From positions 1,736,001 to 1,800,000 of the forward strand of contig CAVVZJ010000001.1 in the NCBI GenBank assembly GCA_963752755.1: DNA of 64,000 nt. The letters are read 5' to 3'. Origin of the DNA: CAVVZJ01 sp963752755 (GTDB lineage: Bacteria > Planctomycetota > Planctomycetia > Isosphaerales > Isosphaeraceae). Positions 28,128 to 36,562 of this stretch are shown here, one piece after another; within the stretch, counting starts at the first letter, position 1; every line of letters starts with the position of its first letter. The position numbers and the translations under genes were made by a program. The notes under the pieces were generated by a model that was given only the letters and a program-made list of their open reading frames with translations, was not told where the DNA came from and searched no databases.

Positions 28128-29087
28128 TCAGCCAGGCCGGCCGAAGAGGGCCTCCCGCCACGTGCGGTCCAGGGCCACGACGACCTTCGCCACCTCGTAG
28201 AAGATCACCGTCGTGTAGGTCGAGGCCATCCAGACCAGAACCGCCTCGATCGGCAACCCGGTCCAGGCCCCGATCGTCACGCCGAGCATCGGCTCGGGCC
28301 GGTAGCCCCACCACTGATACGGCGCCGCCAGGGTCGCCTCCCAGAGCAGCGAGATCAGTTGCAGCAGGAAGTAGGTAAAGCTCAAGGCGCGCCAGTTGAT
28401 GAACGGCAAGGCCGTCGGGAACAGGAACAGGCTGGGCACCAGGGCCGTCGCCACCAGGAACAGGTAGTAGCCGGGGACGTCCCCCGGCGTCCCCGAGAAA
28501 AATCGCTTGTAGACGATGCCGGCGGCCGCCAGGGCCAGGCCGATCAGCAGCGATGGAAGATGGAACCGGACGACCCGCTCAACGCCACGGGCCTCGGCCC
28601 GGTAGTCGGGGACATTGTAGGCCTCCAGCCAGTACTCATCGCACCAGATGTAGAGCAGCAGCATCGTCAGGAAGCCGAGCAGGTAGAAGGCGAACTCCTC
28701 GACCGGGACCGAGCCGCCCACGACCGGGACCTCGAGGCCCAGGGTCGCCGCCCGGTTCTTGAAGGTGAAGAAGGTGTGGGCGAAGAGAATGTCCAGCCCG
28801 AAGCCGAGCGGTAGGAGCCCGGCCAGGGTCAGAAAGAACGCCCGCCGCTGGATGTGGAACTCCGGGTGTCGGAGGAACCACCACACCAGGACGGCGATCG
28901 GGATCAGGAACAGCGAGAGGCTGCGAGTGTAGCCAAGGGGTGAGGGATTCGTCTCGACGGGCACGACGGCCTGCGGCACCCGCACCGACCTCAGGGTGAG
29001 AATGGCCGGGATGGTCAACGTCAGGACCGTGCCGGCGACGACCTTGGCGTCGGTCCAGGGCGTCCGAATCTCGCCGGGCGAGGGCAT
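28128..29087 (-). CDS. Lycopene-cyclase-domain-like membrane protein
   Basis: A 319-residue polytopic membrane protein with about eight hydrophobic segments. The middle matches the CrtYc/d-type lycopene cyclase domain pattern: RRAFFLTLAGLLPLGFGLDI, AHTFFTFKNRAATLGLEV and the PxEE-like motif GGSVPVEEFAFYLLGFLTML, followed by YIWCDEYW. This domain normally cyclises lycopene ends or makes related carotenoid rings. No other carotenoid gene is in the window, so the substrate is open. The start at 29087 (MPSPGEIRTPW) puts the first helix at the normal distance. Confidence 0.6.
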   Translation of the reverse strand: MPSPGEIRTPWTDAKVVAGTVLTLTIPAILTLRSVRVPQAVVPVETNPSPLGYTRSLSLFLIPIAVLVWWFLRHPEFHIQRRAFFLTLAGLLPLGFGLDILFAHTFFTFKNRAATLGLEVPVVGGSVPVEEFAFYLLGFLTMLLLYIWCDEYWLEAYNVPDYRAEARGVERVVRFHLPSLLIGLALAAAGIVYKRFFSGTPGDVPGYYLFLVATALVPSLFLFPTALPFINWRALSFTYFLLQLISLLWEATLAAPYQWWGYRPEPMLGVTIGAWTGLPIEAVLVWMASTYTTVIFYEVAKVVVALDRTWREALFGRPG

Positions 29088-30005
29088 GGGAGGAAGCCTC
29101 CTCCGGGATCGAGGCAAGGGACCAGGGGGCGGCCGTCGAATCCGAGAGTATCATGTCCGGGCCGCCCGGTCGAATCCGCTGATGTCTCCGGAACTCACCT
29201 CTCCGGGGTCGGGTCGGATTGCGAGAGGCCCATCAAGGAGATTGGGCGCTCGGGAGCGGGCCGACGATACTGCCGGATACAGGCGGAGAGATGGGGGATT
29301 TCCTCGGGCCGCAGACCCAGTTTGGCTGGCAAGAGCGCGGGGAACTGCCGGTGCCGCCCCGGCGTGCACCGTCTCCACCTGCCCCGCCGACATCCGGCGA
29401 CCCACGGCCTCACCCGGCGCAGGCCGCCGCAGGCCGGTCCTCGTCGCCCTCCGATTCCGGTCCGCCATCGTCCCAATCCGAGCCGAATGCGATTCCAGGC
29501 AGGAGGATGGGGTGAGAACCTGGCCGACTGCCACACACGGACGGACGGACGGCTCAACCATGCAGGCAACTCTCCCGGCGCCGGCGACCCGCGGAGCAGC
29601 CACACAATCCCGATGATCCCGATCACCGTCAGCATCTCTCCAGTCTCCGCGTCCAAGGCTGACAGGCCGTCGAGCCACGCTCCCGACCCTGCGGGCTAGT
29701 CTGGTGGAGTACCGACCTCGACTTGCCGGAAGGAACACCGTTGTTAAGATCGGCAAGATGGGTCGAAAGGCTAAAGCTTTCCGGCCCATGCGTTCTGGCC
29801 TCCTGGTCGGGAATCCTGGGAATGCGGACTGCTGGCGAGGTCGTCCTCGTTGGCTCGCTGATCGGGGGAAATGGCCCCGTCCTCTTCGTGTGCGGCCTGT
29901 GGGCATCGACCCTCGCCCGAGCAAAACTCTTGAAAACCGTGGCCCTCGGCCGCGTGGTCGGGGAAGATGGCGGAGACCATCTTCCCCACCAAAAGGAGGA
30001 GGACC
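29088..30005. other. Intergenic region without a supported gene
   Basis: About 920 bases between the lycopene-cyclase-like gene and the cupin gene. It contains a short GGAC tandem repeat near 29535-29550 and, at its right end, a strong hairpin before the cupin ribosome binding site. A leftward frame at 29195-29656 begins with a hydrophobic stretch but then has noncoding-like Arg/Pro composition, so I do not call it. Confidence 0.4.
29956..29990 (+). promoter_or_regulatory. Hairpin in the cupin 5' leader
   Basis: GGTCGGGGAAGATGG (29956-29970) pairs with CCATCTTCCCCACC (29977-29990) over a stem of about 14 base pairs with one bulged C and a 6-base loop. It ends a few bases before the ribosome binding site AGGAGGAGG of the cupin gene. 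There is no following T-run, so a terminator is unlikely. A leader structure affecting mRNA stability or translation is possible. Confidence 0.4.
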
Positions 30006-30356
30006 ATGAGCACCACGACCAGGTTCCTGCGTCGTGACCCGTCCGAGGTCAAGCCGTGGGCCGAGACCTGCGGCCAGATCCGCCCGCTGATCGAGGAAGC
30101 CGATGGGGCTGCGGCCGAGGTCCACCACGTCGAAATCCAGGATGCCAAGCTGCACTACCACGAGAAGACCGACGAGTTCTACCATGTCATCGAAGGTGAA
30201 GGCACGATGGTGCTCGATGACGAGGAAATCGAGTTGCACCAGGGCGTGGTGGTCTACGTCCCCAGGGGCGTCAAGCACAAGGCAATCGGCAGGCTGACGG
30301 TCCTGACCATTTGCATCCCCAGAGGCGTCCTGAATGACGTCCACGAGTTGGAGTGA
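30006..30356 (+). CDS. Cupin-domain protein
   Basis: A 116-residue single-domain cupin. The metal-binding motifs are recognisable: LHYHEKTDEFYHVIEGEGTM (His, His and Glu of cupin motif 1) and VVVYVPRGVKHKAIGRLTVL (His of motif 2). Such small proteins bind a sugar or metal ligand or act as isomerases or regulators. Nothing here decides which. A strong AGGAGGAGG lies 4 bases upstream of the ATG. The next gene starts 9 bases after the stop, or overlaps it if GTG 30353 is used, so they are one operon. Confidence 0.85.
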   Translation: MSTTTRFLRRDPSEVKPWAETCGQIRPLIEEADGAAAEVHHVEIQDAKLHYHEKTDEFYHVIEGEGTMVLDDEEIELHQGVVVYVPRGVKHKAIGRLTVLTICIPRGVLNDVHELE

Positions 30357-30364
30357 ATCGACCG

Positions 30365-31720
30365 ATGGGATCGACCCGCAACCTGCTCCTTGCCCTGATC
30401 GCGTTTCTGGTCCTGGGCTCCCCCGACGCCCTCGCCGCCCCGCCACCACCCGAGAACCCCGTGACCGACCAGGCCGAGCCGAGGTGGTTCAAGGGGAACC
30501 TGCACACCCACTCGCTCTGGAGCGACGGCAACGACTACCCCGAGATGATCGTGGACTGGTACACCCGCCACGGCTACCAGTTCCTCGCCCTCTCCGACCA
30601 CAACGTTCTGAGCCAGGGACGAGCGCTGGATGAGCGTGGCCCAGGCCGACAAGCGGGCCAAGCACGACGGCTTCGCCCGCTACCGCCAGCGGTTCGGGGA
30701 CGCCTGGGTCGAGACTCGCACCGACAGACGGCGACCTCCAGGTCCGGCTCAAGCCACTGGGCGAGTTCCGCCACCTCTTCGAGCGGCCGGGCGAGTTCCT
30801 GCTGATCCAGGGTGAGGAGATCACCGATCACTTCGAGCGCAAGCCGATCCACATGAACGCCAGCAACCTGCTGGAGCCGATCAAGCCTCAGGGCGGCCAG
30901 CAGCGTCGTCGAGACGATGAAGAACAACCTGGCCGCCGTCGAGGAGCAGGCCCGGCGGCTGGGTCGACCGATCCTGGGCCACCTGAACCACCCGAACTTC
31001 GGCTACGCCATCACCGCCGAGGAACTGGCGATGGTCACGAAGGAGCGGTTCTTCGAGGTCTACAACGGCCATCCCGACGTCCACCACACCGGGCGACGAG
31101 ACGCACGCCGGGGTCGAGCGGATGTGGGACATCATCAACACACTCCGGATCGGCGAGATGGGAGCCGCCCCCGTCTTCGGCCTGGCGACGGACGACTCCC
31201 ACAACTACTTCGGCACCGGCGGCTCGTCGCCGGGCCGGGGCTGGGTGATGGTCCGTAGCCGGTTTCTCACCCCGGAGTCGATCATCCAGGGGATCGCAGG
31301 CGGGCGACTTCTACGCCTCCAGCGGCGTCACTCTGGAAGAGGTCCGCTACCTGCCCGAGTCGAGGTTGCTGGAGCTTCGGATCAAGCCCCAGGGGAATGC
31401 CCGGTTCACGACGCAGTTCCTCGGGACGATGAAGGGCTACGACCCGACCCGCAAGCCCGTCAAGGATCAAGAGGGCAAGCCTCTGCCCGTAACGCAGCGG
31501 TATTCGGACGACGTGGGGAAGGTCCTGGCGACCGTCGAGGGGAATCGAGGCGACGTACCGGCTGACCGGCGAGGAACTTTACGTGAGAGCGGTCATCACC
31601 TCGAACCAACCGCCCGAGAATCCGTCCTTCGAAGGCCAGAAGGCCCAGGCGTGGACCCAGCCGGTCGGCTGGGAGAAGTGGATCAACGGGGTGGGAAACA
31701 CGACCCAGGGAGGCCGATGA
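30365..31720 (+). CDS. Secreted PHP-domain phosphoesterase-like protein, multiply frameshifted
   Basis: Exported PHP-domain (polymerase and histidinol phosphatase type) hydrolase. Signal peptide MGSTRNLLLALIAFLVLGSP, then KGNLHTHSLWSDGNDYPE (first metal His pair), YQFLALSDHN, LLIQGEEITDHF, GRPILGHLNHPNFGYAIT and VFGLATDDSHNYFG, which supply the metal ligands in family order. The C-terminal 130 residues hold FYASSGVTLEEVRYLPESRL and end GVGNTTQGGR. The frame changes six times (near 30622, 30722, 30896, 31090, 31297, 31543). Each is consistent with one extra base, and no conserved residue is lost. Confidence 0.8.
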
Positions 31721-31830
31721 GGCGACGAATTCACGGACGTCGATCCAGCCGCCGTGTCGCGGTCTGACTTGGAAACCGGATCGGCCAGGGCGTATGATCC
31801 GGAGCATCCGGTGACTCGAAGGAGGAGTTC

Positions 31831-32830
31831 ATGAAGCAAAGAGAACTGGGCGAGAGCGGAATCAACGTCTCGGCGATCGGCCTGGGCTGCTGGGGGATGT
31901 CCGGCTCCTACGGACCCGCCGACGAGGCGGAGTCCGTGGCGACCCTGCACCACGCCCTCGACCTGGGCCTCAACTTCATCGACACCGCTGACTCCTATGG
32001 CGACAACGGCCACAACGAGTCGCTGATCGGTCGTAGCCTCGCCGGTCGTCGTCGGGAGTACATCCTGGCGACCAAGACCGGGGTCGTCCGCCGACCAGGA
32101 CCGGACGGGACGACGGTCGTCGAAATCGATGGCCGCCCCGAACGCCTCCGCAGGGCCTGCGAGGCGAGCCTGGCCCGCCTCCAGACCGACGTGATCGACC
32201 TCTACTACCTGCACCGCGCCGACCCAAACGTCCCCATCGAGGATTCGGTCGGGGCGTTGGCCGAACTCATCGCCGCTGGCAAGGTCCGCAGTCTCGGGCT
32301 CTCGGAGGTCTCGGAGGCCACGCTACGGCGGGCGCACGCTGTCCACCCGATCGCCGCCCTCCAGTCCGAGTACTCGCTCTGGACCCGTGAGCCCGAGGCG
32401 ACAGTGATGCCGGCGTGCCGGGCGCTGGGCATCGCCTTCGTGCCGTTCAGCCCGCTGGGACGGGGCTTCCTCACCGGGGCGGTGACAGGCCGGGACCGAT
32501 TCAGCGAGCGCGACTGGCGGGCAAACAACCCCCGGTTCACCGAGGAGAACCTCGCCCGCAACCTCGCCCTTCTCCAACCGCTGGAAGCGATGGCTCAGGC
32601 CCATGGAGCGCAGGCCGGCGCAAGTTGCCTTGGCCTGGGTCCTCTCTCGCGGCCAGAACGTCGTCCCGATCCCCGGCATGAAGCGACGGACCCACCTGGA
32701 CGAGAACGTGGCGGCGCTGGACATCGAACTGACGTCCGAGGAACTGGCCCGCCTCGAGGCCGCCTTCCCGCCCGGTGCGGCGGCCGGCGAGCGTTACTCA
32801 CCGGAGTTCGCCCGCTGGGCGGGCCGGTAG
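31831..32830 (+). CDS. Aldo/keto reductase, one frameshift
   Basis: NADP-dependent (beta/alpha)8 oxidoreductase acting on aldehydes or ketones, AKR13-like. Motifs: AIGLGCWGMSGSYGPADEAE, NFIDTADSYGDNGHNESLIG (catalytic Asp and Tyr), REYILATKTG (Lys), VIDLYYLHRADPNVPIEDSV (His), GLSEVSEATLRRA and FVPFSPLGRGFLTG. An extra base near 32615 shifts the frame within ALAWVLSRGQNVVPIPG, after which the cofactor-binding end MKRRTHLDENVAALDIELT continues to the stop. AAGGAGG upstream supports the ATG. Confidence 0.88.
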
Positions 32831-32859
32831 CCGGCGGCTAGGCCTTCTCAGAAAACCCC

Positions 32860-32888
32860 TTGACTCGTATTTTGTTGAAGCGTAAACT
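32860..32888 (+). promoter_or_regulatory. Sigma-70-type promoter of marR
   Basis: TTGACT (32860-32865) and TAAACT (32883-32888) with a 17-base spacer lie 38 bases upstream of the marR start. The sequence CTAATGGCGTG just downstream resembles CTATTGGCGTG at the pirin operator, which suggests that MarR also controls its own gene. Confidence 0.55.
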
Positions 32889-32926
32889 AATGGCGTGGCA
32901 ATTAACGGGTCAGCGAGGAACCGGGC

Positions 32927-33409
32927 ATGGCAGGCGGGCGATTGCAGCAAGAGCTGAAGAAGCGGCGGCCCTTCGACTCGCCCGAGCAAGAGGCGACCCT
33001 GAGCATCGCTCGCACGGCCGACCGATTCGGCATCTGCTTCGCCCGGCTGTTCCGGGAGTACGGCCTGACCCCCTCTCAGTACAACGTCCTGCGCATCCTC
33101 CGGGGTGAGAGCCAACCGCTCCCAATCCTGGAGGTCGCCGACCGCCTGATCGCCGCCGTGCCGGGCATCACCGGCCTGATCGATCGGCTGGAGGGCCTGA
33201 GCCTGGTCACGAGGGAACGCTCGACCCAGGACCGCCGCGTCGTCTTCGTGGCAATCACCCCCAAGGGCCTGGACCTGCTCAGGAGGCTGGACGAGCCGGT
33301 CGAGGCGCTGCACCGGCGGCTGGTGGGCCACCTCTCGCAGGAGGAGCTGAAGGAATTGATCCGGCTGCTGGAGAAAGCCAGACAGCCGCTCGACGAGACC
33401 GCCGGGTAG
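32927..33409 (+). CDS. MarR-family transcriptional regulator
   Basis: A 160-residue winged-helix repressor-type protein. It has an N-terminal helix, YGLTPSQYNVLRILRGESQP as the start of the DNA-binding domain, EVADRLIAAVPGITGLIDRL as the recognition helices, and the wing ERSTQDRRVVFVAITPKGLD typical of MarR proteins. A long C-terminal dimerisation helix follows (SQEELKELIRLLEKARQPL). It contains one Cys (about residue 32, GICFARLF), which could sense oxidants or quinones, but this is speculation. It stands directly upstream of the pirin and wrbA genes, the likely targets. Confidence 0.9.
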   Translation: MAGGRLQQELKKRRPFDSPEQEATLSIARTADRFGICFARLFREYGLTPSQYNVLRILRGESQPLPILEVADRLIAAVPGITGLIDRLEGLSLVTRERSTQDRRVVFVAITPKGLDLLRRLDEPVEALHRRLVGHLSQEELKELIRLLEKARQPLDETAG

Positions 33410-33443
33410 CAACGTCGACTTTCTTTTTTGCCCATTTAGTTGA

Positions 33444-33458
33444 CCAATAGTCTATTGG
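33444..33458. promoter_or_regulatory. Perfect palindrome, candidate MarR operator
   Basis: CCAATAG-T-CTATTGG is a perfect 15-base palindrome, 22 bases upstream of the pirin ATG. It overlaps a TTGACC hexamer at 33440-33445 that could serve as a -35 box. Size and position are typical of MarR-family operators. Confidence 0.55.
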
Positions 33459-33480
33459 CGTGAAAGCCAAGGAGGAATCC

Positions 33481-34179
33481 ATGATCCGGGTCCGAAGGGC
33501 GTCCGAGCGTGGCCACTTCGACCACGGCTGGCTCGACACCTACCACAGCTTCTCGTTTGCCCGGTACTACGACCCTCGCCAGATGGGCTTCCGGGCGCTC
33601 CGGGTCATCAACGAGGACCGGGTGGCCGCCGGTCGGGGCTTCGGCACGCACCCGCACGAGGACATGGAGATCGTCACCTACGTCCTGTCGGGGGCACTGG
33701 CGCACCGGGACAGCCTGGGCACCGGCAGCACGATCCGCCCCGGCGAGTTGCAGCGGATGACCGCCGGCACGGGCATCACCCACAGCGAGTTCAACCCCTC
33801 GGACTCCGAACCGGTCCACCTCTACCAGATCTGGCTCCTACCCGAGCGGGAGGGCCTGGAGCCGTCCTACGAGCAGAAAGCCTTTCCCGAGAACGAGCGG
33901 TGCAACCAGCTCCGGCTGGTCGCCTCGCCCGACGGACGGGACGGCTCCCTCTCGATTCGCCAGGACGCCCGGCTGTACCTCGCCGCGCTCGACGGCGATC
34001 GTGAAGTCTCGCAGGAGCTGGGGACCGACCGCCACGCCTGGTTGCAAGTTCTGAGGGGGAGCGTGGTCCTGAACCAGTTGCCGCTGTCGGCCGGCGATGG
34101 AGCCGCCGTCAGCGACGAGTCGGACCTGGTGATCCGAGCCGGCGGGCCGTCGGAAGTGTTGCTATTCGATCTGACTTGA
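33481..34179 (+). CDS. Pirin family protein
   Basis: A bicupin protein related to pirin/YhhW, some members of which have quercetin 2,3-dioxygenase activity. The N-terminal cupin shows RRASERGHFDHGWLDTYHSF, GFGTHPHEDMEIVTYVLSGA (metal His residues), RMTAGTGITHSEFN (third His and Glu) and HLYQIWLLPE. The C-terminal cupin ends with AGGPSEVLLFDL. The length (232 residues) is right. The ATG at 33481 follows AAGGAGGAATCC closely, so the GTG at 33460 is not needed. With MarR and WrbA as neighbours it probably responds to quinone or aromatic stress. Confidence 0.92.
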   Translation: MIRVRRASERGHFDHGWLDTYHSFSFARYYDPRQMGFRALRVINEDRVAAGRGFGTHPHEDMEIVTYVLSGALAHRDSLGTGSTIRPGELQRMTAGTGITHSEFNPSDSEPVHLYQIWLLPEREGLEPSYEQKAFPENERCNQLRLVASPDGRDGSLSIRQDARLYLAALDGDREVSQELGTDRHAWLQVLRGSVVLNQLPLSAGDGAAVSDESDLVIRAGGPSEVLLFDLT

Positions 34180-34211
34180 GGTTTCCCAGGGAAACCGAGA
34201 TCCCAGTCTCG
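34180..34211 (+). terminator. Tandem hairpins after pirin
   Basis: Immediately after the pirin stop, GGTTTCCC-A-GGGAAACC (34180-34196) is a perfect inverted repeat. It is followed by CGAGA-TCCCAG-TCTCG (34196-34211). No T-run follows either, so they may be a weak terminator, a processing site or an intergenic mRNA structure between pirin and wrbA rather than a classical terminator. Confidence 0.4.
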
Positions 34212-34266
34212 CCGCGACAAGGACGAAAATCCCTTATTTCAAACTGCCAGGGCAGGAGCCATCGTC

Positions 34267-34884
34267 ATGAAGATTCAGGTCGTGTTCTACAGCATGTACG
34301 GCCACCTCTACCGCATGGCCGAGGCTATCGCCGAGGGCGCACGGCAGGTCGAGGGGGCCGACGTGGCCTTGTATCAGGTGCCCGAACTCGTGCCCGAGGA
34401 GGCCCTGGAGAAGAGCGGGGCGAAGGCCGCCCGTGCGGCCTTCGCCCACGTCCCGGTCATCGAGCCGGAGCAGCTCGCCGAGGCCGACGCCATCCTCTTC
34501 GGCACGCCGACCCGCTTCGGCAACATGTGCGCCCAGATGCGGAACTTCCTCGACCGCACGACGAGACTCTGGCTCTCCGGCGCCTTGATCGGCAAGGTGG
34601 GCAGTGTCTTCGCCAGCACGGCCAGTCAGCACGGCGGCCAGGAAACGACGATTACGAGCTTCCACACGACGCTCCTGCACCACGGCATGATTATCGTCGG
34701 CGTCCCGTACTCCGAGCAGCGCCTCGTGCAGATGGACGAGATCAGCGGCGGGACGCCCTACGGGGCGACGACCCTGGCCGGGGCCGACGGCAAGCGAGTG
34801 CCGAGCGAGATCGAACTGGAGATCGCCCGGTTCCAGGGTCGCCACGTTGCCGAGATCACGCGGAGGTTGGTTCCCGGAAAGTGA
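34267..34884 (+). CDS. wrbA: NAD(P)H:quinone oxidoreductase, WrbA type
   Basis: Flavodoxin-like FMN enzyme that reduces quinones by two electrons and so avoids semiquinone radicals. Motifs: VVFYSMYGHLYRMAEAIAEG (FMN phosphate loop), LFGTPTRFGNMCAQMRNFLD, GKVGSVFASTASQHGGQETT, LLHHGMIIVGVPYSEQRL and GGTPYGATTLAG near the end. The length (205 residues) matches WrbA. It is the third gene of the marR-pirin-wrbA set. Confidence 0.93.
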   Translation: MKIQVVFYSMYGHLYRMAEAIAEGARQVEGADVALYQVPELVPEEALEKSGAKAARAAFAHVPVIEPEQLAEADAILFGTPTRFGNMCAQMRNFLDRTTRLWLSGALIGKVGSVFASTASQHGGQETTITSFHTTLLHHGMIIVGVPYSEQRLVQMDEISGGTPYGATTLAGADGKRVPSEIELEIARFQGRHVAEITRRLVPGK

Positions 34885-34975
34885 CCCTTTTCGCGTTTCG
34901 TTCCCCGAGCCTCACGATCGGCCGATCGCCAGTTCCCGACTCCCGCCTGGAGGGAATGGACCAAGTCAGGCGCGT

Positions 34976-36316
34976 TCAGCCGCGGCCAGGTTTGCGAGGC
35001 AGGATGGGAATGGGTTCTCGCAGACCGCTGGCGGGCCGGCGTGGGCGCTCGGGGAGAGGCTTGCCGAGCGCCTTGGCTGCCTCGACATGGAAGCGGTACA
35101 GTTCCCGATCGAGCGGGCGGTATTGCGCCCGCCAGTCGATGGCGCGATGATACCAGCGGTCGGCGTCCTCGTCGCGCGACTGCGCCTTGCATAATAAGGC
35201 GAGGAAGAACCAGTCGTAGGAGTCGCCGCCGACGCGGAGCTTCATCGAGCGGTCGAAGGCCGATTCGGCCTCCGCGAACCAACCGGCCCGGAAGAGGGCG
35301 ACGGCGAGCGTGTTCCAGGTATTGCCATCGTTGGGTACGAGGTCGAGGGCACGGCGGGCGAGAGCCACCGATTCCTCGGGGTCACGAAGTCGGCAGTCCT
35401 CGCAGGTCGCGAGCATCCAGGCGAGGTTGTTACAGGCCAGGGAACGACCGAAGGCATACGATCGGCCCCTCGGGTCCGACCTGGCCAGCTGCTCGAAGGT
35501 CCGGATCGCACGGATGTAGCCGCGACGCGCGTCAGCGTATTCGCCGCGTCCCATCCGGGCCATCGCCGCGTTGAGCGTTTCGTTCGCCCTGCGAGCCAGT
35601 CGCTGGCGCGGCGACTCCGGAAGCTGGCGACCCTTCGAATTGGACCCGTGCGCGGCCATCCAGACGCGGATACGCGGGTCGCGGAGGACCACCTGCTCGT
35701 AGAATTTCCAGAGCTGATAATAACTCGCCACACCGAGGAAGACCAACGCCCCGACGACCGCCATGCGACCGGCCATGGCCGGCGGTCGGCTCGCCGGCTC
35801 ACGGCGATCGAGCGACGACGCACGCGCATTCCTCCGGAGTCGCCAGGCCCACCAGGCGGCGAGCGTGCAAAACGCGGCGAAGCCAGCCCGCTGGACGATC
35901 GGCAGCACATCCGACCAGGGTTGGGGGGCCGAACCCAACGCCGCGACGCCCACCCCCCAGCCCAGTCGGAGGCCAACGCTCGCCAGCTCGTCCCCCGCGA
36001 CGATCAGGAAGCTGATCGCCGCGCCCCCGAGCAAGCTCGGCCATCGCAGCACGAGAAGGCCGACGGCGATGGCCAATGGCCAGCCCTGCCACGCCGCGTT
36101 GGCCAGGTGCGGATCTCTCAGGAGATGCGACCAGGTCCGGACCGGCGGGAACCCGAATCGTAACCAGGTGCGCACCTGGACGACCCACTCCACGAACCGC
36201 GGCACGAAACGGCAGAGGCCGAGAACGATCATCACGAACGCCAGACGTCCGATGGATCGCGACGCGATCGGCTCGTGCGGCAGGCCGGTCACGGGTCGGT
36301 CAACAACCATCTCCAT
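34976..36316 (-). CDS. Membrane protein with C-terminal TPR repeats
   Basis: A protein of about 446 residues. The N-terminal half holds about five membrane segments, including IGRLAFVMIVLGLCRFV, LAIAVGLLVLRWPSLL, AGFAAFCTLAAWWAWRL and MAVVGALVFLGVASYYQLW. The C-terminal half has tetratricopeptide-like repeats: MGRGEYADARRGYIRAIRTF, ACNNLAWMLATCEDCRLRDP, SVALARRALDLVPNDGNTWN and ALFRAGWFAEAESAFDRSMK. A conserved ATCEDxxxRDP segment occurs in many planctomycete TPR proteins. It probably acts as a protein-interaction scaffold at the membrane. The start is placed at 36316; the ORF opens further upstream. Confidence 0.75.
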   Translation of the reverse strand: MEMVVDRPVTGLPHEPIASRSIGRLAFVMIVLGLCRFVPRFVEWVVQVRTWLRFGFPPVRTWSHLLRDPHLANAAWQGWPLAIAVGLLVLRWPSLLGGAAISFLIVAGDELASVGLRLGWGVGVAALGSAPQPWSDVLPIVQRAGFAAFCTLAAWWAWRLRRNARASSLDRREPASRPPAMAGRMAVVGALVFLGVASYYQLWKFYEQVVLRDPRIRVWMAAHGSNSKGRQLPESPRQRLARRANETLNAAMARMGRGEYADARRGYIRAIRTFEQLARSDPRGRSYAFGRSLACNNLAWMLATCEDCRLRDPEESVALARRALDLVPNDGNTWNTLAVALFRAGWFAEAESAFDRSMKLRVGGDSYDWFFLALLCKAQSRDEDADRWYHRAIDWRAQYRPLDRELYRFHVEAAKALGKPLPERPRRPASGLREPIPILPRKPGRG

Positions 36317-36562
36317 GAGGATGCGACTCCCGGTCGGAGCGACGAAGTGTCCACGATCGGTTGCGTGAATGAACGGGACCAATCGGACTTGATGGGGAAA
36401 GATGGCCTCCAGAGTGACGGGAATGGCCGACACTTTCAAGGGTGTGGAATCCGCCGAGCCGACGCCACGCGCCGTCTCCGGACCGCTTGACAGCCGGTGG
36501 CTCTCGCTTTACGGTCGATTCCCGCACCCGAAGGACCCGGCAAACTTTCCCAGGCGGTCGGC

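Noticed and set aside
29195..29656. Leftward ORF starting MLTVIGIIGIVWLLRG with a later PEEIPHLSACIRQYRR stretch
   Set aside because: After the first 25 residues the sequence is Arg/Pro/Gly-rich as in antisense GC-rich DNA. No family pattern or ribosome binding site is visible.
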